Below are positions 1 to 11,790 of a DNA stretch of 64,000 bases, piece after piece. Location: assembly GCA_029582265.1 (NCBI GenBank), contig CM055817.1, forward strand, positions 25,320,971 through 25,384,970, written 5' to 3'. This stretch comes from Zoroaster sp. YZ-2022 (lineage: Eukaryota > Echinodermata > Asteroidea > Forcipulatida > Zoroasteridae). The notes below the pieces were generated by a model. The model did not search any database. It was not told where the DNA came from and saw only the letters and a program-made list of their open reading frames with translations. The translations under genes were made by a program, and so were the position numbers. Each line of letters opens with the position of its first letter. The stretch's first letter is position 1.

Positions 1-1196
1 ATAGAGCGATTTCATCGTCAACCTTACAGTTATTTGCTTCGCTTGCGTGTAGTATCATGTACTGGACTTTACAGTATTATTGATTGATAATGCGAGCTAG
101 AGAAAGAATACACGCTCTAAAGACAACCATTCTGGGAAGATAATGTCATTGTATATATATGCTTTGCGATATCACAATGACGGGTAGTTCTGATAAAGAT
201 TCCCAAGTGAATTTATAGTGGAGTTGCCGTCATAAATTAATTTATAATTCTATTTATTCGTAAACTATTATTCTGAAATAATTTTGTTTAAGTATAGTTT
301 CCTTTATGTTCCGATGAAAATTCGTCCCTAATTTGCCATGTGACCAATCCGACATTTTCAATTTTTAAGTTTTTCCCGCCCATTAGTACATTCAGGAAGA
401 GACCTACCATTCATATCTAATCCACATGCATGTATTCCTTATAGTTTTTGGAGATATAGCATGCATTCAAATGACAGATATCTAACTGGCTATTGTTGTA
501 TTGGCAAAGTGACCAATACCGCATTGGCCACTATGCCAACAATTCAGGATTGGTCACTATGGTAAATTAAGGGACAGAATTACAGTAAATCTCTGGAATA
601 CGGGAGATACGGGTTTCAATGTTGATGGTGACCTCCACAGACTCGTTATGGTATAAAATAAACTATTATTCTGACTAATTATTTCATGGCCCTTTTAAAT
701 GTTGGCCCCATTTGATTTGCACAAGGATTACCAATTTAAAAATTACACTGTAAAAAGTGGTGTTCAAGGAGTTGAAACACATTTGTACAGCCTGTACTCA
801 CATTGTTTCCGTGGTGGAGCCTAAAACATGTTTAGATTGTGCTTTTATGTTGATGTTTGAATGATAAATATCATATGAACAGGTGTCAAAAAGCTATGCA
901 CGTTTAGCTTTGTTACATGTACAGATGACCGTTTAACAATTACACGCATTCCTAGAAGCTTGGCATGTGTTCTAAATTCTAAGCACCATATTTTACAGTT
1001 AATAATGATTTAGGAAAGTGGCCGGTAAAATCATTACAATTCAACTGCTTTCAAATTTCACTGAAGACAATAGAAGATTTTGTGTGATCCCGGCACGCCC
1101 ATTTATACTAACACCGGTGCTTCTGAAACCAACACAATGAGTACAACTACTGCAGAGATAGTTACAGGTGACGCCGCGAACATTATTCCTTCTCTT
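1..1196. other. No gene seen, AT-rich DNA
   Basis: I find no supported gene here. Open frames are short and without recognisable motifs on either strand. The stretch is AT-rich with no clear tandem repeat. Confidence 0.6.
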
Positions 1197-1500
1197 CTGT
1201 CGAAATTCTGCAAATCGCGCTGCATTAAATTTAAAGTGTGATGAATTGATATATGACTATTCTACACTGTGTTTAATTATGCAAATCTCGCTACATTTAA
1301 AATTTAAAGTTACGTTGATAATTTTGTGCAGTAAACGAGGAACACTCTGCCAGTAGATGATGTCATTGCAATATACTTACAATATCTTGATGACAAATCC
1401 TCACTGATCAACATACATAGGAATATTACAACAACGATTTACACGAACCATTGGTTTAGTGTTTTGGCAAATAATAATGTACAATCATATTCGTGTGCGT
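1197..1500 (+). repeat. Dispersed repeat, copy 1 of a local pair
   Basis: This segment is recognisably similar to 2524..2820 in the same orientation. Shared landmarks in order are a CTACATTTAAAATT-like stretch, an ACACTCTGCC block, GATGATGTCATT, a CACTGATCAACA block and GGTTTAGTGTTT. The copies differ by many small indels. A shorter related stretch lies on the minus strand near 51090..51170, so this is a dispersed family and not just a tandem duplication. No coding capacity is visible. Confidence 0.7.
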
Positions 1501-1770
1501 TAAAATTCACCATCAAACAACTGACAATTTGAATGTTTGTATGTGTTTATTGATGCACGATCAATGCAAAGTGGAAAACTGTTTGATGTATATTTGGCCA
1601 GGTAGGTAGGGCAACAGGCAACAACCGTTCAAAGCAATTTTTGATGCTTCAATATTTGATACAATAAAGGTATTTTCAAGGTAAGAACTTTGATTATTAA
1701 GAAGTAATTTGTTTTTAATTATATTCAAATGTCATATTGCCATAGCAATATTGCCAGCATCACAGTGTTC

Positions 1771-1790
1771 TATCTATCTATCTATCTATC
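1771..1790. repeat. (TATC)n microsatellite
   Basis: About five perfect TATC units. Confidence 0.95.
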
Positions 1791-2523
1791 GCTTTGATTA
1801 CGCAGTCGAGATCGATGCTGCCACACTGTTTCGCCATTGAGTCTTGTTAGCCATCACCGCACACAGTTCATCAAATGTAAAGGCCCAGTGTCTCTTGTAG
1901 TGTTAAAACTCATATAAAGCAAATAAACAAATAAATAAAGAAGTATGCAGTGTTAAAATCTCATATAAAGCAAAGATATTCTTAGAAATGTGTTTTTTTG
2001 GTAGGTTTCAGATGTTTGATGTGATTACTGTGTACCTGTTATATAAGGAAGTGCATCGACATTTATTAGTTAATATGCATCTAAAATTAGAATAATACTT
2101 GATTATACATGCATATCTAAACAAACAAAGGGCTGAGAAACATCACTGGTATATCTGAAGACCACAATAGGTCCGTATTGTTTACTGTTGCAAAAACAAC
2201 AACAAAGAACACCATGTATAACGTAATATGGTTGTATTTTATCACCTTTATCAGGATTTAATTGAGGCACACGTCTTTGCTGCATTTGTGTTTGAAATTA
2301 TATCACTATGAAGCATACTGTGTGATTTCTTGTTCTAAGGAAGTTCACTACAAGCTCTCTGGCTTCGTTATGTCCTTCACATGTCTGTTTTTGTAATCAT
2401 TTAGGGAAATTTGATTTAACAATTTGAGTGTGTATTTTTGTGCAATATTCTCTAATATCAAAAACAATTGGTCCAATTTGAACAACAATTTGTTACGTAA
2501 TGAAGTTTTAGGTCCATTTCTTT

Positions 2524-2820
2524 ATGCCAGGTGTGCAAATCTCGCTACATTAAAATTTAAGTGTGATAGAATTTGATGTATAACTGAGTCTACACGGTGT
2601 GTTTTAATTAAAACAATAGTTTGTGTTTACAATTTGTGCATTAAAGAAACACTCTGCCGAGTGATGATGTCATTACAATGATGTCATTGTCAGTGATGAT
2701 GTCATTACAATATCATGATGTCAAATCTCACTGATCAACAAACAAACCGTATGATTTAGAATCACTGGTTTAGTGTTTGGCACATAATAATTACAAATAT
2801 ATTTTGATTTTTTGCGACAA
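2524..2820 (+). repeat. Dispersed repeat, copy 2 of a local pair
   Basis: Second copy of the repeat at 1197..1500. It contains an internal small duplication of the GATGATGTCATTACAAT motif, giving three closely spaced occurrences. No coding capacity is visible. Confidence 0.7.
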
Positions 2821-2994
2821 CACACGCGCACGACTCGTGTTTACGTGTCCGTATCTCAATACAGAGCATTTGCAATTCCGACTCATTTCGTACCGGTCGT
2901 GTCACAAATTGTTCATGGTATCAGGGATGAAATTATGTCATGGTCTCATGTGCTATCAAATTAGTATATTTAGTAAAGAAGCTAATTTGCGTTA

Positions 2995-3260
2995 CGACAC
3001 CATGTGAAATTCTCAATTGAGTAGTAATTGGGTTCTGAAAACAAGCTGGAGGAGGTTTGGATCAGTGTGCTCTGGTCGTCCTCCGGGGAGATCAGAGCAC
3101 ACTGAGCGTCAATCGAGCACTTTTCTGATCCAAAGCGTCGAGTTGTAACTCCAGTTGTTTCAGAACTAAGTACTACTCAGTTGAAATTCACGTAGTCTAA
3201 CTCAAATAGTTTTACTTACTTCTCCCTCACCGGCATGCAAAGCTACAAGTTTACCTAGTA
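2995..3260. mobile_element. Foldback MITE-like element, copy 1
   Basis: The two ends are inverted relatives of each other. The left side carries an ACACCATGTGAAATTCTC block and GAGTAGTAATT. The right side carries TACTACTCAGTTGAAATT, then a GCATGCAAAGCTACAAGTTT end. The middle contains a hairpin core of GATCAGTGTGCTCTGGTC type and GTCGAGTTGTAAC. The same end and core blocks recur at 4700..4860, 6105..6360, 42685..42830, 49945..50110 and 51215..51320. That fits a non-autonomous DNA element with long, nearly self-complementary structure. No transposase is visible. Confidence 0.6.
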
Positions 3261-4699
3261 TATTTGAACAAATTGTTGTTATACTCCATAATTTTGCTAC
3301 CAGCAGTGAAATTTTGGTTTTCATGAACACATGTGTAAATCACAGGGTCTAGGGGAAGGGGTGGAGAAAGCTAAAATGGGGGCACACAAGAATGTATGGG
3401 GAAATGACAGATAGTGTCATATTGATATTACAAAGGGCTTACACGCTTTTTTTTTTTTCGAGGTCAGCTAATGAAGGAGGCCCTCAGTGTTCGTTCAAAT
3501 TTGAAGCAATGAGAGCCAGCATTTTCCGACCAAATCTGAATAAAGTTAATCCTAACACTTTTTCTGTTCAATTTTTTTTGAGCTTTTAAACTGGAAAAAA
3601 AAAAATGGAGATGCTTGTGAGTGAAAATTTTAGAATTGTATTTTGTGTCTATATTTAATTAACAAACAGATGGTTTTTACATTTTTATGCATACCGAACG
3701 ATACTGCGTCGTACGTATTATTGTCTGTACACGACTTTGGCAGAGATCCACCGATGAGGGCGATTCACTCGCTAACTGAAGTTGGGTCCATCGTGAACAG
3801 CGCCTGCTAACAGCCGGATACATGTTGTTGAGTCAATCGTGCGTCTAATGCCATATAACCTACATGTATAGGATTAAAATCCGTTAAAGGACGGATTATA
3901 ATTGATACCTGTATCAACTTTACCTTCGATTATCTGGTGAAAATACCTGAATGATGTACCAGTACTTTCTCTTTACTAGAATCAAGCAACAGCAGCAAGC
4001 GAATCAGCTGTTATTGGCACATCAATTCAAACGTCGACATTTTAAAAGTTTATTTCAAGTCTGAGATCGTGGCTATTTATCTACCTGGCAATCACCCTAA
4101 AATCATTTCTAACATACCGCCCTCAAGCGAATCTTGCTGTTACTTAGGTCGCCTGGAGTTCGCTAGTTAAAACTGAGAAGCTGAGGAGGGCAGTATTTCC
4201 GAGGGTATGGTGTTAAAAGAGACAAATATAGCCGCCGTCTCATTTGAAAACAAGTATGCAACATGTAACCTTTTTTCAACTGTGACGAGCCGAGCATCAT
4301 TCTTAACATCATTGTTGCAACTGCATAAGCTTGCAACTAGCATGAATCGAATGAGGGCACTTAGTCCATTGTGTACAGTATGCTAACAAAAATACTCGAA
4401 CAAAAATTAATATGTGATGAATATATAGCATGCAAACAACCAGTGCTGCTGCCACCATTGCACAAAGCTAGCACACATTGAGTGTTCATAATTATTGGAT
4501 ATCAACCAATGTGAACACCTTAAAAGTCTCAATTTGACAGACGAAGGGTGTGCTTGTTAACGCTCAATGATTCAGTTCAGTCAGCACACTGCACTCCTCT
4601 CCCCACCCTACGATCCCAGTCCCAATAGGTCCCGCCTGCGCTTCAACATACTAATCCTCCAAAGCATCCAGTCATCGCAGCCTACTTAAGCAGCAGCAT
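3261..4699. other. No gene seen
   Basis: No supported gene or recognisable repeat apart from short homopolymer runs near 3448 and 3595. The longest open frame (3392..3589, 65 codons) has no recognisable domain. Confidence 0.55.
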
Positions 4700-4860
4700 T
4701 TCCCCAGGAGTCCGGCATTCTCCTGAGGGACCCGATCAAACATCACTGATCGGAAACGTCGAGGTTGTATCCTCAGTTCTCTTCAAGTAATTACTACTCA
4801 ATAGAGAAACTTCACAAGGTGTCCACCGCAATTGGTATTACTTAGGGTATGCTTTTTTAA
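4700..4860. mobile_element. Foldback MITE-like element, partial copy 2
   Basis: Contains the family core (CATTCTCCTGAGGGA, ACTGATCGGAAACGTCGAG) followed by TTACTACTCAATAGAGAAA and the terminal block GGTGTCCACCGCAATTGG. Only one half of the element is well preserved. Confidence 0.55.
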
Positions 4861-6037
4861 CACCCGGTTTTTTACAGTACAACAATTAGGAGTCTGCTTA
4901 GAGCTTTGCAAGCTTGGGAGGTCCAACATTTGGGAGAAACTTCACTGGGACAACAACAATCATAAAACACTGATATTAGCAGTAAACGTTTGACTATGCG
5001 AGTCTACTTGAAGATTAATATAAAAAAATTCCACATTGACAACAGTAGTAATTCAAACACGTGAAGAGTTTTATAATACACTTTCAATTAATCAAACACT
5101 CAAAGGTTGTTGCTGAGATTTAACGGATTAATGCGTATTGTTACATATTTACCAGTGTTTTTTTTTACCAGTCTACATAAATTTACAATTGGTGTTTACA
5201 CATGAACATATATCGAAAAGGAGGTTACACTTATTGAAATCATCGATAAAATAGTATGATCACAGTTTGACATCAATCTGAAAACTTGTTTTAAGGCCGA
5301 TGGTGGTATCAAATATCCTTTGAATTATTCCATATGTTGAGGATTTGGTTATCATTTTTAATACATATTATTTCCAAACAAATTGATACAGTAGCACTGA
5401 AGTGAAAACAGTTAGAACTGCCTAAGCACAAAATAAAACAAAACAAAACAATAAATAAATAAATAAATAAAAGGCAAACTGCGTGCCCCACTTATGAGAT
5501 AAAGTGACTCCGCTCCTGACCCCCTGACTTCCAACGTTACTATTACTTCAAGGAATTGTGCCACAGCACAGTTTTTATTATTATTATTTGTGAATTATTT
5601 TGTTTTATCTGTTATTCTTAATTGGTATATTTAAGGGAGATCATTTCCTTTGACGGTGATTCAAGGTTAATTGTTCACAACCCCTGCCGTTGCTCCCTAT
5701 TTTTCATTTTGTTAATTATTTAGTTGTTATACTAAACCATCCGCGTCACTGATGACAATACATCAAATAAAATAAAGGTTAATAAATTACAATAAAAGCA
5801 TACCACGTACAATCAGTATATAATTTAATTATGTTTCTTTGCAAAACACGTGAATCATGTCCGCAGGTAATTGAGCATGTGTGAGAAGTAACATTATACG
5901 CATCGTCTTCCCGTCAAATGACGAAAGTGTGGACTAATTACACATTTCCTAATCTGCAAAAATAGATCAGTTAGAGAAGGCAGTACCGCAGGTTTCTCAT
6001 AATCCCATTGGTTACGTGACTTGAACAGCTTGCAGAA
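4861..6037. other. No gene seen upstream of pseudogene B
   Basis: No supported gene. A short (AAAT)n run lies near 5454..5472. The last part of the stretch may be the decayed promoter side of pseudogene B, but no TATA-like or other core promoter element stands out. Confidence 0.5.
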
Positions 6038-6961
6038 ATGGCGCTTTTTGTGGGAATGCTCATAATTGTGTCCACTTTTCCTACATACAAATGATATTGA
6101 AGGTAAGTAAGACTTTCAGCTTTGCATGGTGAGAAAAGAGTTTAAGTGAAAGACTGTTTGTTGATGACACCATATAACAATTGAATATTAATTGATTCTG
6201 AAATAAATCAGTTGGATACAACTCGACGTTTCGAGAGTCCAGGGCATTCTCCTGAAGACGATCAGAGTATACTGACCGAGAAATGTCGAGTTGTAACCAA
6301 CTGGTTTATTCAAGGAACCACTTACTACTCAAAGAGAACATTAACATGCTGTGTCACCGTAAACAGTCTTTACTAATTTTTTCGAATGTGAAATCTACCG
6401 TCTCTTTGTATTTGTGTTGTATGAATTTTGATGTATAAATCAAGTTTGGGTGAATGAGTAGTTTCACAACTTCAGTATTGTACACTATATTGCCCAGAAT
6501 TAGTACTGCCTGCCTGCATATACTACACTCGATCATTTCTGGCAAATATACAAACTTTAGACAGCAGTTTTTTGGGAAAAAAAGTTCTTCATTGTTCTTC
6601 CGTGTTCCTTACACAAAAAGATAAAATATTCCCCTAGACCCATAACAAAATATTATCCGTACTGAATGACATAATTTCAATTATTGATATTAAAATTGGT
6701 ATCAAACTGATATTTTATATTATACACTTGTTTTTGTTTAGGTATGATCTGCTCTATAGGAAGAGAACCAGATCCCAACTCGAACAATATATACCGCTGG
6801 TTAATTCCAGTTGAGGATCCATGTAAGTGTACCGAGATTCCAACCTGGGTGGTATGAATACTTTCAGACACCATGTAGACACTTTCAATGTGACCTACTA
6901 CCATGACTCCTTTCTGATCAGCAGCGACCGCAAGAGAGATTCGAAAATGGTTTGCAATGTG
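6038..6961 (+). pseudogene. Pseudogene B: 5' end of secreted-protein family
   Basis: Two exons are recognisable from their match to locus A. Exon 1 (6038..6102) corresponds to the signal-peptide exon and starts MALFVGMLIIVSTF, but has 65 nt against 64 in A and so loses frame. Exon 2 (6742..6961) corresponds to the N-terminal Cys domain, beginning GMICSIGREPDPNSNNIYRW. It has 220 nt against 210 and breaks frame after the CTEI motif. Both splice edges of exon 2 look intact (TTTTTGTTTAG acceptor, GTAAGTG donor), as does the donor of exon 1. All the length differences I can see in exon 2 are small insertions. No downstream exons of the family follow; CR1-derived sequence follows instead. I read it as a truncated pseudogene. 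An unpolished assembly could also add such indels, although loci A and D carry none. Confidence 0.8.
6105..6360. mobile_element. Foldback MITE-like element, copy 3, in intron of pseudogene B
   Basis: The left end has CAGCTTTGCATGGTGAGAA and a GATGACACCATAT block. The right end has TACTACTCAAAGAGAACAT and a GTGTCACCGTAAAC block. In between, ACAACTCGACGTTTCGAGAG and AATGTCGAGTTGTAACCAA are inverted partners. It lies between exons 1 and 2 of pseudogene B. Confidence 0.65.
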
Positions 6962-7424
6962 GTAAGTGAGTTTTAATTGATATTAACACATTGTTTCGCA
7001 TGAACCATCTGGGTGGTTTTACAAAAATCCATCGTGTATCCCGGTACAACAAGGTCGTATTTTAGTGTGAAATTGCATGAATTTGAAAAACCGTCAAGTC
7101 TTTTAATTTTTTATTATTTAAATGACTTTAATTATTTTTGATAACAGATTACTCTTGATAACGGTAATATCGACATCAGGTTGTGACCTATTGCATAATG
7201 TATGTTGAATTGTAGATCTCTCAATGGTACATACTCGTGTTACGGAGGACATCTTCCCCAAACCTCCATTTTATCCCCTGTTTTGGACAGGTTTACTCCG
7301 CTGGAGTTTATGTTCTCTGATCACTTACGAGTAGAAAGGTCCAGCTGTCCAAGCGATAGCATTATTGTCAAGGAATTATAAGTTGGATTAGTTAAGATTG
7401 TGGTTGCTGTTTCTTCTTGAATAA

Positions 7425-8076
7425 AAGATGCTGCTGAACAAATTATACATGCGTTTGTCACATCACGGCTCGATAACGGGGAATGCTCTCCTTTTATGGT
7501 CTCCCGCAGAATCAAATATAAATCTTCCTTAGCACATACAAAAGCACAGGAGCTCGTGTTGTGACTTTGTCCAGAGAAAGTCATGCCATATCACGCCAAT
7601 CTAGAAAAAGCACACTGCACTGCTTCCCTGTTTCGCAGAAATTGTTTTTAAACTGATACTAATTGTTCCCTGATCTTAATATAACATTGCTCCAATTTAT
7701 ATTTCTGAACTGCTTAACAAGTCTACACACTCCATCACGCAATTTGCGCTCCAGCAACAACATGTCACTCCTGAAGGAACCAACTTCAAAAACGGAACTG
7801 GGGTGATAGAATATTTTTCTGTCGCGGCTCGAAACTCTGGAATCATCTTCCAACTGAACTCAAATCTTGTCATAGTATAACTAGATTTAAGTCGCTGCTT
7901 AAAAACTCACCCTATGTCACAATTTCGGGCGATGTATGTATTTGTAATTGCATTGTAGTACATGTATCTCAGTACATAATTTTTTCTATACTATCATTGT
8001 ATATATGTTTGTGTTCATGTTTTTCTTTGTTTTTCCATTAGCAAGTGGATATGCGCCTTTTCTGAAGAATCTTTAT
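7425..8076 (+). mobile_element. Degenerate 3' end of a CR1/L2-type non-LTR retrotransposon
   Basis: Reading through several frameshifts, I recover the typical C-terminal sequence of CR1/L2-group reverse transcriptase proteins. Blocks in order are an AFVTSRLDNG-like block (about 7448), a LLYGLP-like block (about 7490), an HCFPV-like block standing for HWLPV (about 7617), ISELLN-like (about 7706) and an LKSLLKTH-like end (about 7895). The same blocks occur intact on the minus strand at 26505..27120 (VTSRLDMGNSLLYGLP, LHWLPI, LKTHLM). The coding end is followed by a short 3' untranslated part and then directly by the (TTG)n array. The element is 5'-truncated and decayed. Confidence 0.7.
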
Positions 8077-8460
8077 TATTGTTGTTGTTGTTGTTGTTAT
8101 TTGTTGTTGTTGTTGTTGTTGTTGTTGTTATTGTTGTTGTTGTTATTTATTTGTTGTTGTTATTTATTTATTGTTGTTGTTGTTGTTATTTTGTTATTTA
8201 TTGTTGTTGTTATTTATTTATTTATTATTTATTGTTGTTATTTATTGTTATTTATTGTTATTGTTGTTATATTTGTTATTATATTATTTGTTGTTATTGT
8301 TATTTATTGTTATTGTTATTGTTATTGTTGTTGTTATTTATTGTTGATTATATTATTTGTTTAATTGTTGTTGTTATTGTTGTTATTTGTTGTTGTTGTT
8401 GTTATTGTTGTTGTTATTTGTTATATGTTATTGTTATTGTTATTTATTTATTGTTGTTGT

Positions 8461-8555
<95 letters not shown>

Positions 8556-8605
8556 ATTGTTGTTGTTGTTGTTGTTGTTGTTGACATTGTTGTTATGTTG
8601 TTGGT

Positions 8606-8637
<32 letters not shown>

Positions 8638-8672
8638 TTGTTGTTGTTATATTGTTGTTGTTGTTGTTTTTA
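8077..8672 (+). repeat. (TTG)n/(TTA)n microsatellite array
   Basis: About 600 bp of TTG units mixed with TTA and TTTA interruptions; the purest stretch is about 8447..8585. It begins where the CR1/L2 remnant ends, so it probably grew from the retrotransposon tail. All long open frames here (poly-Leu, poly-Val, poly-Cys, or poly-Thr on the minus strand) are artefacts of the repeat. Confidence 0.95.
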
Positions 8673-8944
8673 TTTTTTTTGGGGGTTGGGGTTGGGAAAA
8701 TGTCCTCCATTACCCTCATTCGCCCTAAATATTTATTTAAGCTGTTTTGTTTTTTGGCCAACTAGTTCTTAACCGAAATGAAATTACACAAAACAGTAAT
8801 TTAATCACTTCAGTCAGTTATAGGCCAACGTTTTGTTTGATGTTATTTGTGAGAATTTAGTATGTTTTTCTTGCCCAATGACGAGTAAAATTCAAACTAA
8901 TATTGCTATGAACGTGATTACTATTTTTTTCACAGTGGTTTCAT

Positions 8945-10320
8945 GAAATGTAAAATGTTTGGTGTATATATAACAAGTTTGAACAAACATGAGGTCTTAA
9001 TATATATATGTCTCTAAAACCTTAAAAATCATTTAAAAATCCATGGAAGCTAAAACGATGGAAAGTTGACAGTCCAAATAACTCCCAAACGAAACAATGT
9101 ACAGACTTCTAACTTGAGCTACAAACATTTGATTATGATATGTAGATTACCAAAAAATTAAAATTTAAAAAAAAAAAACTGATCCCACGCGTTCCGGTTT
9201 AATGGAATAAAACAATAAAAATACCATAACTCCCAAATGGAATGGCATTACGAGACTTGCAATTTTGTACAAATGTTCCCCCGATATGTGAATATATCTA
9301 AAAATCTTAAAATCCATGCAAACTTATTCAAGGTTCCGCTATTATGTTTAAAACAATGGAAAGCCCAATAACTCCCCAAACGAATCGATTTACAGACTTG
9401 TACTATAAGTGCAAAAACATTAGTCCGATATGATGATGTATACTTAAATCATAAATGCATTGAAACGTGACCGGTTCCGCTATAATGGGCTAAACAATGG
9501 AAAAATTAAAAAAGCCCTATAACTCCCCAACAGAATGATTCCAGACTTGTAACTTGGTACAAACAAACGTTTTTATCATGCTAGAGTGTACACAAAATCC
9601 ATCTGTTCCGGTTTAATGGGCTAAAACAATGGAAATGTAAAACCACCACAATAACATCCGAAATGGAATGGCACAGAGACTTGTAATTTTGCACATTTGT
9701 CGATATGTAAATATATCTAAAATCAAAAAATCATACAAACATAATTAGTTCACGCTATTATGGGCAAAACAATGAAAATTCAAAAGCCCTATAACTCCTA
9801 ACGAAATGATGTGCAGACTTGTAACTTGCCGCAAACAATTATTAGATATGCAGATGTACCCAAAATTGATTTAAAAATTAATAAAAATCCATCCGTTTTC
9901 GGTTCCAGGGGCTAAGAAACAATGAAATGTAAAACCATAATACGACATCCAAATGGAATGGCCCGACCGGTTCCACTATCATGAGCTAAAACGATGGACA
10001 AAATTTAAAAAAGCCCTATATCCGAACAAAATGATTTAGGGAACTTGCACTTTTGCACACAATGTTGTCCCCAAATGTAGATATATACTAAAATCATAAA
10101 AAGCCTTACAAATTTCATCGGTTCCGTTATTATGGACAAAAAAACGTGAAAATGAAACAGCCCTAGCTCCCCTAATGAAATGAGGTTCCAGACTTGTAAC
10201 TTGGGTTTTAATTTTATTATGATAAGTAGATGCGTAAATTTCATATAAAAAGTCCACTGTTCCTTTTTAATGGGCTAAAACAATGGGAATATGTAAAACA
10301 ATATAACTTATTGACGTACC
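8945..10320. repeat. Degenerate satellite of about 140-bp units, array 1
   Basis: A landmark motif close to GGGCTAAAACAATGGAAA recurs near 9049, 9203, 9346, 9488, 9616, 9762, 9907, 9983, 10131 and 10270. Spacing is mostly 130 to 150 bp. Each unit also carries ATAACTCCCAAA, a CAGACTTGTAACTT-like block, GATATGTAGATGTA-like and a TCCATCCGTTCCGGTT-like block. Units have many substitutions and indels. The same unit occurs at 25020..25570 and 27365..27545. Open frames here have no meaning. Confidence 0.85.
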
Positions 10321-10880
10321 GGATTGTAACATGACACAATAATCGACTGGATTTACTTCGAGCTTACACTGTAGAATTCTTCACTTTCTGCTATATCCGA
10401 AGATTCGAGATACCTTCGCCATAGATATGACAGCACCTAATTTGATTTTTTGTTATATTTTCTTCTTTATCCGTTCATGGATATCATCCGTGGACAAGTA
10501 GTCAGTTCGCAAAGAAATTCCTGAAATTTTTACATCTCGACGACTTTTAAAATGTTTGCTACCCACGTTTGTAATCCAGAAACGTACTCCTCGTTATGTG
10601 TTTATTCTCTTATGTCATTTTACCTTTGGCATGTTTATTCCTGTCCATTTCATCTCTGTATTTCCTTTTGTTCTTGTTTTGGTTTGTTTTTTTCTGTTTT
10701 TCTTCTTTTGTACAAGCATTTCTGAGTTGCAGTGAACCATTGATTGGCCCATCAAAGCTCCTATTAAGAGCTTTCAGTTTGATTCTCCGTTTCCCTTTCT
10801 GTTCATTGACCCCTAGTTAATGTCTGTCGGGCTATTAATTGTTCACAAATTGCTCCTTGTAAAACAAATAAAAATACTAA
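10321..10880. other. No gene seen
   Basis: No supported gene. The small hydrophobic open frame at 10596..10820 comes from a T-rich stretch and shows no conserved motif. Confidence 0.5.
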
Positions 10881-10884
10881 AATT

Positions 10885-11400
10885 AATAATTCAGCACTAC
10901 ACTGTGCGCTGTGCCCGAATAGGGGTCTATTCGTACACGCATAGGGTATATCATATACATGTACACTATACATGTACATTACACTGTATGCAGTGACATC
11001 AATAAAAACCAGTCATGGATACAATTGTGCAATGCGACCTCATGCAAGTTCGAAATAGATGAATTGAATCAACAGCTTTCCTTGATCTTTCTGTAATCGT
11101 AATGTGTGTGTTTCTTTGTTTTCCCATTGGATATCAATGTAAATTGTTATGCAAAATTGTTGATTTGTGGGCGGTTTCTTTTGACCCGATGGTCAATTAT
11201 AGGCTTTACAAATAATGCATGCACACAATGTATACACATGAACGACTTCACGTGCAGCAGAAGCAGTTCCTGCGCCACCAAAAAAACCAATGATAATGTT
11301 ATGTTGTTCCGCTTTTAAATTTGGCATTATGGTCACTGTCCGAATGTACATGTACATACGGTGTGTGTATATGGATTCATGCACTAAGTATTATGCAATG
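10885..11400 (+). repeat. Dispersed repeat family F, copy 1
   Basis: Matches 37480..38060 in the same orientation. Shared blocks include GAATCAACAGCTTT, TTCTGTAATCG, TGTGTTTCTTT, TTGTGGGCGGTTT, AATGCATGCACACA and a final run of short TGTACATG motifs. The second copy interrupts an intron of pseudogene C, so this is an inserted element. No coding capacity or clear terminal repeats are seen. Confidence 0.65.
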
Positions 11401-11474
11401 GCTACTAACAGGGTTTTCTAATATATTAAGTGAGGCAAAATGATGCGACCCCCTAAACCGTTCCGATGGGCCTT

Positions 11475-11790
11475 GGTCATGGCTATCAGAAGTCATCGGG
11501 TTCGAATCTAACTTTGCCAGGACTGTAATAGCATGGCAATATTGGATTCCCAGAATACATTGGAGAGTGGTCACATGACTCAATGTCCTGTTCAAGAGTT
11601 CAAAATTTGACAATAAACCACAAACACGGATTAAATGTCTTACTATATCACAAAATATAAGTATTTTGAGTAAGAAATTCGATTTGGACTTGTTCAGAAT
11701 AAACGATTTGTTATATGGCACCATGAACCCCCATTATTGATAATTTTCCATGAATGGGTTAAAAAGAATAAGTAGGAAAAAATCAGTTAA
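11475..11790 (+). repeat. Dispersed repeat family G, uninterrupted copy
   Basis: Carries an ATATTGGATTCCCAGAAT block, CATGACTCAATG, TGTTCAAGAGTTCAAAA and then CTTGTTCAGAATAAACG and CCATTATTGATAATTTT. The same order occurs around 25970..26090 plus 27117..27300, where a CR1/L2 insertion splits it. Inverted or partial relatives lie at 29335..29460, 30594..30720, 44130..44250 and 58480. A GGGTTCGAATC box-B-like motif near 11499 suggests a tRNA-derived piece close by. Confidence 0.6.

Noticed and set aside
1800..1890. tRNA or SINE near the TATC repeat
   Set aside because: The GCAGTCGAGATCGATGCTG stretch has no box A and box B pair.
7948..8772. Long poly-Leu, poly-Val, poly-Cys and poly-Thr open frames
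   Set aside because: They are translations of the (TTG)n array in different frames and have no other content.
10596..10820. Small membrane protein of 74 codons rich in Phe and Leu
   Set aside because: T-rich sequence gives such frames by chance; no start context, homologue or splice partner is visible.
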